A stretch of DNA of 64,000 nt, from the NCBI GenBank assembly GCA_028564705.1, contig JAPXFQ010002100.1:53363-117362 (forward strand), given 5' to 3'. Shown one piece after another: positions 31,856 to 45,830 of this stretch. Under the pieces are notes generated by a model. It saw only the letters and a list, made by a program, of their open reading frames with translations. It searched no databases and was not told where the DNA came from. The stretch comes from Apricaphanius iberus (lineage: Eukaryota; Chordata; Actinopteri; Cyprinodontiformes; Aphaniidae). Each line of letters opens with the position of its first letter. The first letter of the stretch is position 1. The position numbers and the translations under genes are program-made.

Positions 31856-34800
31856 TGTGTGCAGTGTTTTGGACCAAAATCCAGTTATTTTTTTAAGTTA
31901 ATAAACGGACATGTATTTGCTCTATTGACAATTTGCGCAGAGTTGCGTAGTTTTTTAATTCTATTGATTGGTTAATCTAACATTGGGTAATGTTGTCATG
32001 CAAGTTAAATATGTTTTTTGTTTTGAGCAGATTCACTATTGCATGCCCGGAGTGTTGGAGCTGTCTGTCTGTTTTCCTGTTTCTGGCAGGATTGACTCCT
32101 TCTTTTCGCTCCGTAGAGGAACACCGGTGCATGCTGGGAGATGGAGTTTTTTACTCTGCGCGCCCGGTGCGGGCTGCTTGTTCTCCGGAGCGGACGGTGG
32201 AAAGATGGACCGATATCTTCAACGACTCAAATTGGAGCCACGGTGCGGATCGGAACTCGACGAGTTGGCCACTCTGCCCAGAATAGGACGCTATTTTGGA
32301 GCTCCCGGGCTGGCAATCGGAAAAAGATTACAGGAGAGCCTGGGTCGCCCTCTGTTAAATCTAACGGATTACCTGGGAGGGGGCTGCGTATACTTCCAGA
32401 CGCGTGGCTGAGCACCACGAACGGGAATTGTGAAAATGGTCCGGCATTGGCATTTTGGTGTGGTCCGATTAAGGTTAGTGTTGTTGGTGTTAGTTTCTAA
32501 TAATGTTATAAAAGTACTGTGTTGGTGTTTTGATGTGACGAGCTGCGCATGTCTGTATATGTGTGTGTGAGATGTTTTTTACGCAGGCGCTTGGCGAGAA
32601 GTGCTGGTGATGTTGCGTTTGTGTTAAAATGTTATTGTATAAATAATGAACTCGAGTATGATAAATAAATTAAAATAGATAAATGAATATATAACTGAAT
32701 ATGATGGATAACTGAAATTAAATATCTATAATAATTAGTTGTGAACATTTACAACAGGACATCAGAGCGGCCGCCCTAAGCTAGGTGCTACGGCGGAGCT
32801 AATACTGTGTGAGTTTTTTGCTTGATAGCATGGCTAACATACAACAGCTTCGCCTATATGTTTTGATAAATAAATTAGTGGTTATAGGCGGTTTTCTGCC
32901 ATCTGTTCGAGTCTTTTGAGGGGTTTTCTGGAGGCCGGCGCCAGGAAATTTCTCAAAGCGGACTACGAAACTTGTAACAGACTGGTTTGAAACCTCCGCG
33001 ATAAAATAATTAATAAGTTCTAAAAGCCACCGCTTATAATGTTGTGTTTTTTGTTAATGGTTTTGGGCTGTAACGGACGTAGTTGAATCGGTGTTTGCTG
33101 TGCGGGACGGCTAAAATTGGGGACATATGTTTCAGTCCGCGTGGACGAACAGGAGATGTTTTGTTCGTGCCGAATTAAAGTTTGGTACAGTGGTATAAAT
33201 TGTGCGGATTAAGTCCTGGTATTGCGGTAAGTCATCTTCTAAAGTGTGTGTTGCGATTTTCTGGAGTGTTTTCGCCATACGTTTTGTGCTGTTTTAGCTT
33301 TCGTTTCACAAAGAACGCTAACGGTAGCACGTTGCTATAGGCTGTTGTGCTAACTTAGCGGTGGTTGCTTCTGTGTGTCAATGTGTTTGTGGTTGAAACT
33401 GACTGCATGTTCTATGTGTTGCAAGCTAAAAGTTGATTTTGGATAGAAAGTGATTACAGACTCCTGCAGACGATTGCCTTGTTAAGACTTAAACGAATTT
33501 GGATTTTGTTAAATTTTTCTGGTTAATTAAGAGGTAAAACGGCCTCGAGATAACTGCTCAGATAACTTTTGGTTGCTACTCCCTTTCGGCAATGGTTTAG
33601 CACATTTCTACGAAGGGCAATTTTTTAAGGTGTTTCATGTTTAACTGAACTGTTACGGTACGGAGATTAAAGATTAAGAAGTACATGCTGAATTTGGTTA
33701 ACTGGTTTTACGAGGGGAGCATGTAAATTTATTTGGGATAATTATGCATGTTACAATTAAACGAAAATGATTAAGAACAGTTACTCATGAGTCGATTCTG
33801 ACTTGGTGTAGTTTTAATTTTTGATTTCATCTTTAAAATTAAAAAGAGGGAGTTTTATAGTCAAAATAAAAGATGCATTTTTGAATCTTTAAATAGGTGG
33901 ATTTTTTGCTTTTTTGATTGATCTAAGCAGGAGTTGTTAAGTTGGCCTAAATAAAGATAAAGCTATAAGTAGTAATTATAAGCATTTAACGAAAAGCAAA
34001 CGGTATTAATTGGAAAGCAATAAACTGGTTTAAATTATTTTAATAAGCACCGTGTTGAATGGTACAGAAAATGAGTCTGTGATTTAAATAAGTATCATTT
34101 ATGCAAAAATTATGTTTGGCTTATTTCTGATGGCTCTATAGACTTTAGAAATATAGCTTGGTCTCTGAATGAATGACCTAAAGGAGACTGGTGTTAAATT
34201 ATTTACACAATTGAACATTCTTAAGGATTTTCTGGACAAAAATGCTTATTGGAGTTATCAAAATTCAACTGGGGCTCAAGAAGTAACCCAGTACATTTCA
34301 ATTCCGTTATAAATTGAATGTTTTTATCATGCAAAACAACACTTATCATAGTGATATTTTCTAAACTAGTGGGATTTGAATGTTTGAGTTTGAAAAAAAA
34401 AAAGAAAACAGTAAAACACAGAGTCATCTTTAAGTAATCAGTTTGTTTTTAAACAGGCTGGGGATAAATTTGAATTGGTCTAAGGAATGATGAAATGATG
34501 GTTTAATTTGGAAGTAAGAAGTAAATTCTAAATTCATTTATTCTGATCGTGTAGAGGCAAAATGTGATTGGACCAGCTACATTGAAATAATTTTTACCAT
34601 ATATTTGAATGCACATTTTGTTTTAACAAATAAAAATCGGTTTTAGTTTTAAAATTTAAGATTAATCTTTCAGATGTTCTTTATTGATTGTTAGCTAGTT
34701 TATTTGATGCTGAGAGTAAATTTACAGGTCCTAAACATTTTGGAACAGATCTGATCCTAGAATAATGGCATAATATATCATTTGATTAGTGGGGACTCTG

Positions 34801-37618
34801 TAACTGACAATTTATTTAGATTTTTTTGATTTTATTTTCTTTATTTTTTCTTATTTTTATTTTTATTTTTTGTTTTTTCCTCTTTCTCTCTCAAAATTTA
34901 TATATTTGGTTCGACTTGGATTATGACCCAGATTTTTGAACTGCGGTCTGTTTATTAATTAGAACTTTGGAAAATGTTAATTTGGGAAGCTGGATTAAAG
35001 AAAACGTGATTCAGTGGAAATGTATTTGACATCTCTAGAAGCTTCAATTTAATTTGGTGTTTATCATTGGAGAAAATAAAATAAAAAAGAAGCCTGAGAG
35101 GAAAAGGGGGATACTGAAAAGAAAAATGCTGGTTTTTATTTTTTTATTTTATTGCGACTAGTTTTTGTTTAGAGAAATCTCATCTCTTGAACCTCTTTTA
35201 TTGATTTTTTTGTTTTGTTTTGTTTGACTGCTGAGGGGAATTAGACTATTGTGTATCCTACCAAAATTTAAGAGGAGTTTTAGTTGCAAAAATCACTTTG
35301 ACTATGTTCAGTTCCCTTCACAGAATCGGACAGATGTTTTTGAAGTATGAAATGTTTTCATTGTTTACAATCAAGAATATTTGGGCAAGTGAGCACATTT
35401 GGGTTTGTTTAAAGAGGAATCATATAAGCAAAAGTACTTTGAATTGATATTGGATTGTGTTAAAAAAAATATATATATATAATTTAGGTTTGGCAATATT
35501 TATAGGGAAGTTGTTTTGTCAGTGATTTAAATCTTGGATTTTTCTTTAGAAATATGGATAGACTTTGAAGTATAGTAAACTGAAGACTGTTTTTGTAAAC
35601 TATGTTGTGTTATCAGTCAGTACTGTTCTCTGGTTTTGTTTTAAACATTTGATGTTTTTCAACATCAACAACAGTTATCTCAATGTAAGTAGCATACTTA
35701 TATTAGCAGAAATTATTGATTGATTAAAGGGACAGAGTCGGGGAAAAGTGGTGTTAAGTCTGATTACAAAGGGGTTTAGTTCAATATGAGCTATTCGTCT
35801 CAACCTCAGTGAAACGAAACCAGGAGAGCCACTTTTCCATAGCGACTTTTTGTAAAAAAAAAAAGGGATAGAACCTTTGCAGATGGTTATTGCCTTTATT
35901 TTTGTTATCAAAATGTTTTAGTGGTGTTTTAGCAATATCTAACAGAAAAATCCAGCCTTTTTGTTTTTTAATTTTATTTTAGTTATCTATTTACTTTGGG
36001 AACAGACCACTAAACTTTGAAGAAAAGAATTAGTGAATGGTATCAATGCAGTTTATATCTGAGGAATCGACATTATGACATAAGAGTTATGTTTGCTTTC
36101 AGACACCATATTTTGCAGGACATCAACATAGAGCCTACTGATCTTACTGATTAATTTTAAGATATTTTTCTCACCTCAAGGAATTGGAGACTACTGACAC
36201 TGAAATGTATTGCCCAGGAAGGAAGTTGTGGGGGTGATGGAAGAATTTGCAGAGTGGGTAAGACTGACTGATAGAGGTTAACCTGCGTTTTTCTATACTT
36301 TTGATTGTATTTGTGATCAGACCATAGATTTACCAAGTTTGGGCATGTTTGCTAAAAGTAAATAACATTATATTGATTTGCCAAATTAGGGCATGGGACG
36401 TGAATGGCTGTTTCTCCATTGTTGACGCACTCCAAAGGCTTGTGTGGACTGGATGAAATGTCTGGTCTGCTCATCTGTGGAAACTTGTCATAACTGCCTT
36501 TCACAACAATGCAGGAGACAATTTGCTGAGATTAACAAACGTTCTTGGCTTTATCCACAGCAGGCACTGAGGAGAATGGGGAGAGCACAGAGCTGCTGCC
36601 CCAGTAGGACAGGCCTGTCGGTGCTGGATGGGAAAACCTGGCTCTGCTCCCGTGCCCAGGTTTGGAGAAAGAAGATAAATTGGACACTTTAAATTTATAG
36701 GTTTAGTTTTTATTAATTTATACTTGGAAAATTTACAGGGTCTGACAGCTAAAGTGTGAAAAACTCAGGCTAACTAAGTTAGTTTTGCGTACTTATGGGA
36801 TATATTTCTGGCTATTATGACACATGCTATGGGTTTTGTTAAGCTGTAAGGAAGTATTTAGAAATAATGAGTAAATGTTAAATTAATCATTTGATTCCAT
36901 ACCAGGTCTTCTTAATGGCATCAGATCGCATCTTCCTGCACCTGAATGAAGTGGCTGTGTTTGGGAATGGTCAATTACGGGAGTAAATTTACCATTAAAG
37001 AGGGATTATTATTGTAATCATTTGATTGTGATTTCATTTGGAAAAGACAGTTCCTTTAAAGACATTTACTGAATGCAGCTCCCAGCAGCCTTGGACGGAA
37101 TGCCAGCGGTGCGGAAGAGAAGATATGAACTTTTAAAAGAACAAAAATGTTACTTCTAACTATTTTTTTCTGTTTCACAGGGTTCTTCCCACTTTAAGTT
37201 TGATTTATTTCAGAATATAACATAGTAATAATGTCTATGTTCATGGATTTTCTGAGCTTCTTCCACAGTATTAACATGTATCAACTCAGATTTAATTATC
37301 TCTTCACATGTAAGACATTCTTATACATTTTGGGTTTTGAATTTAGTTTGTGGGAATTGTTAAAATAAATTTTTTGGTTAATGCCAAAAGAGGGTGAATC
37401 TATGATTAACAGATTTACATTTTTTAATGGGAGTTAAGGTTAAAAAAGGTACTTTAATAGTTTGTGTTTTGAATTTTAGTCTGAAATACTTCATGTTTTT
37501 AAACTGATGAAATTTCTTGGATTTGATTTCTTGCATTCTCAAAATGCTTTACAGGTTTTGATCTTAAGTTCTAAACACTTACGTACAGAGGAGATATCAA
37601 TCTATTTTAATAAAAAGA

Positions 37619-37632
37619 TTGAAAGAGGGAAT
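37619..37632 (+). promoter_or_regulatory. Polypurine tract
   Basis: GATTGAAAGAGGGA followed by ATT or a close variant abuts the 3' LTR. A purine run here is the usual primer for plus-strand DNA synthesis. Confidence 0.7.
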
Positions 37633-38199
37633 TGTGGTAATTCTGCATAAGGTTTAAACTTTTATTATTCAGAAGGTAAAAGACTGTTTATATAGTTTGC
37701 ATGGTTGTAAAAATGGGTCTGACACTATTGTTTATGCAGGTAAGCTTTTAAGTCATAAAACTCTGGGGTGAGTTTTATTGCAAGCTGTAAAAGCAGGATG
37801 TTTAGATAAGAAACTGGGAGAAAAGTTTTAGAGAAGCAGATAGCCATTTAACCATAAATCTTTATAATGAACCTTTGACCCAGAACAGAGACGACTCATC
37901 TTCTGACTCCAGGATTCTCTGACAGCAAATAAGAGCTAAGACACTGTATGAAAATGTTCTGATTGGAGAGATTAGAAACGCCTAGAGGCCCGGTTGTCTA
38001 TAAAGCTGTGAAATGAAGATCAGTTAATTGTTCAGATTTCTTTAAATCTGGACCACAGAGGAACTGACGGGGGCAAAATTCCTCTGTAAAACTGCAATTT
38101 GTTAATCTGTTCAAAATAAATGTTAAACTGGAAATTGGCTCCATTTTGTCTCTGCTTGAACATGCATTGAATTACTTATGATAATTATTTAATTCAACA
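37633..38199 (+). repeat. 3' LTR
   Basis: 567-bp partner of the LTR at 31273-31840, nearly identical, followed by the ACAG target duplicate. The low divergence indicates a recent insertion. Confidence 0.95.
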
Positions 38200-41100
38200 A
38201 CAGCCAGAAAGTTGCAGAGCAATAGCGGTTTGAGCGCCATTGCCTCAGAGGTGGGCCAATGGCTTGTGAGTGTCCAACTCGCTGCAGAGGTGTAGCTGAG
38301 GCCGATTTTCTCTTATACGCCACAGTAGCAAGATGCCGACGTCTGAAACCCAACCTGAGCTGGAAGCAAAGCCTGATTCAAATTCAAGTGCAATGTTAAG
38401 TTTTTACGTGAAGAGGGAACTCCACTAACAGTTTTTGGTACATTATTATTTTTACTGAATTGAACAAAACTGCCAAAAATATTGACTAAACGTGTAGAAA
38501 GCAAAATTAGACAGTCATTTATACAGATAATCAGCAATTTTGCGGTGAGTTTCACACCTTAAAAACGTGTTTTTTGAAACGTTTTCGCAGCAAACCAGGA
38601 TTTAATATGTTCGTTTTTGGAGCTGTCACTGCATGGTAACGTCCCGCTGCAGAAAACTGCACTATACAACTTTTCTCCCACGGATCGCCAAGTACTTTCT
38701 GAGTTTCACTTTCCTGCAGTAAAGCCATGGCAGATCCACCAACAAAACCCAAGAAGATACAATCAGAAGAAGTGAGGAAAAGCAAAAGAGGAAGTGATGA
38801 AGTAAGAGCCGCCCAGTTCCCAAGCTGAAAAGATGCCGGAGACTGTTAATCCCGGAGGTGAAAGATGTTTTCAGTCAAACTGTTGCCCAGTTTAGGTCAA
38901 AGCTACTTACCCAACTAGGATTAGCTTCTAATACCCAGTATTACAACTTTTCAGTTTTGTTTGATAAGGTCTGTGAATGAGGCGTTAAAGATACAACAGG
39001 ATGTACTACGGATCCATAAATATAAAAATGTTGCTACTGGATTAATAAGTAATAAATGTTTGTTCCGGGGTTATTTGGGCATGATGACGCAATTCATCCC
39101 TATTGGAAGAATGTCAGCTGTAAGTTAAATCTGAAGTAGTGTTAGGGTTGCTAAAGGAGCACATTTTATTGTTGCGCATTCTGCTGGTGCGAGTACATAT
39201 TATATCCAACACTGTTCTGGATTTTAATAATTCTTCCTTACCTTGTTGGTGATGTTAAAAAAACTGTTAAACCTGTGGCTTTTAACTTGTATTGATTTAA
39301 TAAAGATGTGATTTTCACCACCTTTATACACTGCACTGCGTATTGTACATGAAACATGAAACGGAAGAATATTTAGAGGCTAAATAAATATTTAATAACT
39401 GTCCCCAGCAATCCTCAAACCGCATTCAAGTTTACAATTATGTTCCTGGCTATTTGAAAAACAAACAGACGCCCTACGGCTTTATTTTTTAGGTAACAGA
39501 GTAATCTAATTAATTTATTTTCCTTTCATTACAACTCTGTTAGCGTTACTAGGGATGTAAAGTGGCAAATATGAGGATGATTTGCTGGGCAGATACTCTG
39601 AGTGCTCTTGCTGTCTGCACGCTGTAAGAAACTTTGTGAACTTAGTTTTAAGTTGGATATTGGGCGGACATTCATTTCACGAAAATGGACAAATCTCCAC
39701 ACATCCCAGTAAATACCCGTGAGATCTACCAACAAAGTAACCCCAAAATATTCATAAATTGTTGCTTGACACCCGGGGAACATGACACACCGATATTCCT
39801 TATTAATATGACCGCATATAATATTTTATAATAATCATTTTACTGTAATATTTTAGGTTTTCCTTCAATAGGTTCCAGGTAATATGACCAAGTGATATGA
39901 AATCAATCTTAAAGTCTCACTACAACCAGTTGTATTTACTGTCCACTTACAGAAATAGATTTGCACAACTTAGAAAAAAGATATTCCTTCGTTTCATTTT
40001 ATCCACAGCTGTCTTTCTTAGTTTTGCACTTCAATGAAAATTGTGTGATTAAGTATTTCCAATATTTACTTTTTGTATATTTTTTATTTTTCTGAATGCA
40101 GCTTTAATCTTATGATTAGAAGACTCTCTGAATGAGCCGTTTTCTGATAATCAAGTTTTTGCTACGGCGCGAGGAAATCGCAAAACAAACTCTGGTGGTT
40201 GGCACGACACAGACGCGCTCTGACATGATCTGTCGGCTCATTTTTGGTGAGATTCATTGTGTCCAGGTCTGAGAAATTATCAAATACTCTCATGGAAATA
40301 CGTTTTTGATTGATTTGGTGACCTGTACTCTTTGCATAGAGATTAAAATATCTGTGCATATGTCAGAAATGGGAATACTAATCTGTCAAAACGGAAATTA
40401 TTTGGTTAACTTGACCCCTGATCAGAGGAGTCTTCATGAAAGAAAGGATTGCACAGCATCTATTACAGGAACGCAGAGGCACCTTGAAACCAGAGTACCC
40501 AGAGGAAACCGGAACAAGCTTGTGGAGGACATGAATACCTCGTATAGAAAACCCTCATCAACATCTGTTAAAGCTGAAACACGACCATATAAACACAAGC
40601 AGTCTGATGCCTGGGAGCGTTTTTACAACCAAACAGCTGCTGATAAACCATATCACAGATGTCGTAGAAACTAGATCTCACAAAAGCACCTTTCTAGTCA
40701 TTGTTTAGCGTGTTGTTTCGTGTAAAATGGAGACAAAGGAAGCTCCGGTTTGAAACGGCCACAGCGAGCATTGCTAGGGTCACAGATCACGAGGGCGGCG
40801 CTGGAAATCTATAGGCCGCAATTATGCATAACTTTCCACGGTTTGCTTTGCCCGTTTTCTCCATTTTATTAACACAAACGAATGGCGGTTTTTCAGAAAC
40901 GGCGTCCTCCAGGAACCCATTAGCGGTACGAAACCCGCCCTTTCAAACACAAACCAAACGAGACGCTAAAGTCCGACCAATCAAAGACGCTTCGTAAAGG
41001 CCGCCGTCAGAGCGCGACCTGAGACAGCATCCCTCACAACCACACAGGGAACACACATTTATACATTTTTCATGTCAAAACGTCCCATTCCTTTTATTTG

Positions 41101-43041
41101 CGAGTTCTTTACTGCCTTGCTTCCTCCTCTTGTTGACAGTGTGAGCCCCGAGCTTTGTGATCTCATCCAAACTGACGCATTCATTGTGCCTAATTTCTTT
41201 GTGTCTGAGCCGGATCTCGCTGCCAGTATTTCAAACCCTAGAGTGGGCTGATGATTGCCTTGGCCGAGACTATTACACTAATCTATCTGCAGTGCTCTGC
41301 CAAGCCCTCAGCCCAAAGCAGCTGTGTGTATGTCTGGGTGTGTGTCTCCTCTTTCCAGTCCACAAGAAAGAAAATTTTTGCTTGTATGCAGTGAGGTATG
41401 CACAATGACTTCTGTTTTTCAGTCTGAAGCAGATCTTATGTTTAATTGTTCATCTAAATATGCATCAGCACGCGGCTGTCATAGCATCAGGCTTTCTGTC
41501 AGCGTTCATCGCTGATGGAGCTCCATCCTGCAGGAAACTGACTTCGGATTCCCTTTAGTACCTCTCAGCTTTTTGTCTCAAGAAAAATGAACGCTTGATG
41601 AAACACTGGACAAAGCCTAAAGGCCACAAACACATTACTTAGGAACTGGGTGGCAACTCTTAGGGCCCGATTTATCAAAATTCAAAATCAAGAACGTAAG
41701 ATTGCGTGCACCGCATGGACTGCACCGCAGCCAGAGAGAGAAGGAATAAGCGCAATGGATTCATGATGCGTCTTTGGCAACAACAAAAAAAAGGAGAGGG
41801 AGTGACATAAAGCAAATCTATGGCAGTTAGTTAATTGTTATAGCAGCATCTTGACATCTTTCTCCGTCTTTCCGCGCATTCGTGAGTGGTTGGGTGGCAA
41901 GAAAATAAACAAAATGAAGAGGTTTGAAACGCAACAAATATTTCCAAGAGAAGTAACGGGTGAAATCCTTGATATATATATATAAGCACTTTATCATCTG
42001 AATTAAGGCAGTGGTTGAGAGAGAGACTAAAAATATCTATTCACAGCAAAATCAAGGTTATTTTAAAGCCCATACGAGATCTGTGAAACACGTTGGTTTG
42101 ATTCCGCTGGGGAGACAGTTATTCCTATTTAATCGGAAGCCTTAAGTCACAGTGTGATTCGCATCACCTGTGGATGATCGCTAAGAAGAACGCCGAGATC
42201 CTCACTCCAGCCGCAAAGCTGGCTAAGTCCTCATTCATTGGTGTCCTTATTTTGTCATTTATTTATATAAATGTAGTCAGTTCTGATTTGAGAAATTCAA
42301 TGGCATCTAAATATTAAAGCTGCTAAATGACTGCATGTTTCTCCAAAACTAGATTTAGAAAAGCAGAATTATGTAAGTAGTGATATTCAAAGTAAAAGCA
42401 GCTGTCAGGACAGGACTTCCAGCTGCTGCATTGTGTTTGGGACACCTAAATTAGACAACGGAAACAATATAACGCCGACTATTTGACAATATGCAGACTT
42501 AAAGGTTTTTACAAAAACACATTCTCTAAATAACAAATACGTAGTCAGAAGGACTTACCATGAACATGGTTTAATCTCCTGATTTGCCCTAAATCTTTCC
42601 TGTTTTTCCTGGGGGTTTTTCGGGGGGAATGCGATAAAAACTTTTCATCAGGCCCCCAATGAGGCGTACAGTCGACCACATAGCAGGAGCGACCAATCTG
42701 CTTTGCTAAATTCTCCTCTAGACATGCAAAACCAAGGAATTATAGGTAAAATAGGTGGTTTCTTACCCACGATGCAATGTGAGAAACATAGACATTGACA
42801 TCACCAAAGATCCTATCCTATTATATTTTTCGTTTTTAATAAATAAACTTAATGCGTACATGCGCCATTCTCAAAACCATTTATGCGCCTTATTGCAGAA
42901 TCAGTAAGATCGCCTCTCAACCTGCTCAAATTCATAAAAATAATTTAACTGGTCATCCAGAATCATTTCACAAATAATTGATTTAATCTGATCAGGTACA
43001 CACCGATTATAACAAATATGCTTCTGACACAAAATCAATGC
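38200..43041 (-). other. lrfn5 31.5-kb intron, middle part
   Basis: No gene recognised. A frame near 38727-38815 reads MADPPTKPKKIQSEEVRKSK, reminiscent of the basic amino ends of transposon-derived fish proteins, but it is broken. A segment beginning GGGCCCGATTTATCAAAA at about 41664 may start an old DNA transposon. Short frames at 40306-40674 and 41157-41515 show no domain. Confidence 0.45.
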
Positions 43042-43597
43042 TTAAATTGACAGTGTGTAGTTTTTGCAGTACATCTTTGAAAATAGCCATTAAAATATTA
43101 TGTAATAATAATTACGTAAAACACATTAATTGCAAAGGATTAAGCGGTTAAGAAAATGGATGGATGGACATTAATTGCAAAATATTGGCGATATTGTAAA
43201 ATATGACTTTAAAAATCAGTTTTAAAATACTTAGGCGTGGGTCCTCTTTTCAGGGGAAAGCCGTATTGGATGACGTCTTTACTTCTACAAGAGCCGGACG
43301 GACAAACCGCACGGAACACGCCCGCTATTAAAACATTGATTTCCCCTCAAAATGCAAAAAAGTTTCTCCATAAATACATTTTTACCTCTTCGCTAGTTCC
43401 AAGCGATGAAAGAGAGACTGATGTGCTCGTCATGTTGCTGCAAATAGATCATTGTCAGGGAATTGAGCGTTTGAAAACAGCACTAGTTGGACCTCCGTTG
43501 TTGAGTTTCTTACTCAAAGACACAGATACCGCATGCTTGTGATAATTTAGGTAATCACTGCCCCCTACTGGCCGATAATTACACACTGTGCTTTTAA
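43042..43597. mobile_element. TTAA-flanked repeat, copy 2 (both ends present)
   Basis: The left end is TTAAATTGACAGTGTGTAG and the right end read inward is TTAAAAGCACAGTGTGTAAT. Both therefore begin with TTAA and share CAGTGTGTA. That is the arrangement of a piggyBac-type insertion. The right 400 bp matches 21312-21712. Within it, 43237-43542 is an open frame of 101 codons. A scrap of (GGAT)n retroposon tail lies at about 43141-43168. Confidence 0.65.
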
Positions 43598-43800
43598 AAC
43601 ATGCTAATACAAACGTCATGCAAAAACCTGCTGTCCACAGAGCATGTCAGGAATGGAATAAATTATCTAAAAATATTATAGAACTAATAGCATGTTTTTG
43701 TTTAAAAAAGTATTAAAATCTAATTTTAGCTTTGGATCTACCTGCATGTTTTACTTAATTTGACAGTTGAAAATTTATGAAAAGGTAATAACAACTGGCT

Positions 43801-43804
<4 letters not shown>

Positions 43805-43845
<41 letters not shown>
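43805..43845. repeat. (TA)n microsatellite
   Basis: About 20 uninterrupted TA units in the lrfn5 long intron. Confidence 0.97.
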
Positions 43846-43847
<2 letters not shown>

Positions 43848-45654
43848 ATTGTGGTATTGAGCATGATTATTATATTTTATTAATTGGTCCCTAGTAAGAT
43901 TCATAATTAATATGTAATGTAATATGTAGAAATTATGGATCTGAATAAACAGAGTTTTCAAACATCTTTGTAAAGAAGAGGGAAAATTAGACAAAACTGT
44001 CAAGTTTTGTAAAGTCTTTGAAATCAGGGAAAAATTTTCCTGGTTGAAGTCAGAAAGGCTCTCTCAACGTGATGTAGTTGTTTAGTTATCATATCTCAAT
44101 GCCAGCATGTATTTTAAAGAATATTGCTGGTCTCTTCCAAACTTGCCATGTGTCTAAACACATCTCCATCTTATTTACCTCATTTTAGAACCTGGTAACA
44201 TCAATGCTTTCTTGTGTATTTTATGCAAAGCTAACAACGAGAAAAAAACAGGGCGAAGTTACCTGAACTACAAGCTTTTTTTTTTTCAGATGTATGATTA
44301 AATAATTGTAACAGATTCATGTTAATATTACTGCTTCTTCTCTGCCTTCTTTTACTGAGATAAAAAATGCTAAATATCCTCACAAACAAACCGTTTTCAC
44401 TGCTTCTGGGCTCAAGTTTCAGAAATTACTGTGTAACTCTGTGATGGGTTATAAAAACTTCTCTTTGCATCGCACTGTTTAAAGATCCCAACTGTAACTT
44501 CCTCACATGGTTTTATTTACAGACAATGAATTTCACTGCAGTATTCCCATAATATCTTATTTCACTCAATAGCTTCTGAATCCAATTATCTTCAGTTAGA
44601 TTTTTCTAAACATGTAACTAATTAAACAATTACACATGGCATACAAGCTAGAAGCAAATACAATCAGCCTAGTTAGGAAAAGCTGATTTATAAGCAGAAA
44701 TTGAGGAGGATTAATGCTTTCTCAACACTTGCCCCGTTACTGCTGACCCGGTAGCTAATGTGGCTTACCCAGCAGATGGCACAGCACCACCCTAACCACA
44801 AGCTTTCGTCCCGTCTCTGATTTAGTATGGATAATGACCCTAAGGGCAGAACTAATGGCTTACAAGCACTTAATGAGAGGCTGGTGAACTCCAAGCATCT
44901 TGTTCCCTCACTGGTCGGCTCCAACTGCTATAACGTTTTTTAAATTTAATCAACATCACTTCATTTGGAAAAAAATGGAACAGCAATTCAGTCAAAAGAT
45001 AATAAAAGACTATAAATAAAATAAAACTAATCCAAAGGTTTTATTTTAGTACATCTGCATAATATAAGAGACATTAATACTCCTACTCTTCTTCTTTAAC
45101 CTCAAGCAACTTCAATTATCAAGTTAAACTCATAAAATGTTTTAGTTCATTCATTGAAATAAATTAAGGTAGATCAATAAGAGTTATTAAATGCCAGCAC
45201 ATGAATAACCTTCATGGTTTTAAACCCCAAAAATGTGTGAATCTGTAGCAGTAAAGTATCATCATATCTCGTGGGATTCCTTACATAGAAAACTTTTAAC
45301 TGACTGGAACGTTTTTTATGATTTTATTGAAGTGATTTTTCTTGTAAAGTTGGTGCCATAGAAATAAACTGAACTGAATAGAATTCTGGAAATACCCACA
45401 CGGCTTTTTTATATTTTATTCCAATAATATGAAACATAAATCACAACCCATATTTCTATTATTTGGAAAAATATAAAAAATACTTTTAAAAAGCACACAG
45501 AAGGAACCATCTGGGCCACTTCCTTTTAAAACAGGAAGGAACTACCATATATTCTGACTGTAAACAGATAAAATACATTGATTACCTGAAGGGGAATTTT
45601 ATTTTATTTTCAACCTGGACCTTATTTTTAGCAAATATTACATTCGTTTATTCA
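43846..45654 (-). other. lrfn5 31.5-kb intron, no further feature
   Basis: A+T-rich; the 78-codon frame at 44688-44924 has no recognised domain. Confidence 0.45.
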
Positions 45655-45805
45655 CCCAGACAAGTTTGGAGCCACTTGGAGTCCTTCAGAAGAAAGTTTA
45701 TATCCAGTAGTGATCAGCCTATATCCATATAATGGGAGCAAATCAGGGCAGGAGATTTGCTGCCTGGAATAAGGAATAATCTGCCCCAAAACTCCTTTTT
45801 GTAAC
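45655..45805. repeat. Unnamed dispersed repeat family, inverted copy
   Basis: Reverse complement of part of 18450-18600, for example AGTTTGGAGCCACTTGGAGT and GGAATAAGGAATAATCTGCC. It ends close to the left border of the hAT-type element at 45831. Confidence 0.65.
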
Positions 45806-45830
45806 CATTTTTAGTTATGAACATCTCAGA

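Larger units (their letters stand above)
31841..37632 (+). other. Internal region of the LTR element, no genes
   Basis: The first 700 bp is CpG-rich, the rest T-rich on the plus strand. The best small frame starts at 32205 in a fair context (AAAGATGG) and gives 68 residues (MDRYLQRLKLEPRCGSELDE...), which I do not recognise as any gag protein. Stops are frequent in all frames beyond 32500. A possible splice donor (GGTAAGTC) lies near 33227. Confidence 0.7.
31273..38199 (+). mobile_element. Complete LTR retroelement without coding genes (LARD-like)
   Basis: Two LTRs, 31273-31840 and 37633-38199, differ by only two substitutions and one single-base gap. Each starts TGTGG and ends CAACA. The four bases ACAG occur directly before the left LTR (31269-31272) and after the right LTR (38200-38203). 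A primer-binding site follows the left LTR at once, and a polypurine tract precedes the right LTR. The 5,792-bp interior has no frame longer than about 150 codons and none with gag, protease, reverse transcriptase, integrase or envelope features. Mobilisation would therefore depend on enzymes from another element. It sits antisense to lrfn5. Plant elements of this design are called LARDs; I infer the analogy from structure only. Confidence 0.9.

Noticed and set aside
32205..32411. Small frame after the primer-binding site, considered as a gag start
   Set aside because: Good start context, but 68 residues with no matrix, capsid or nucleocapsid feature that I recognise.
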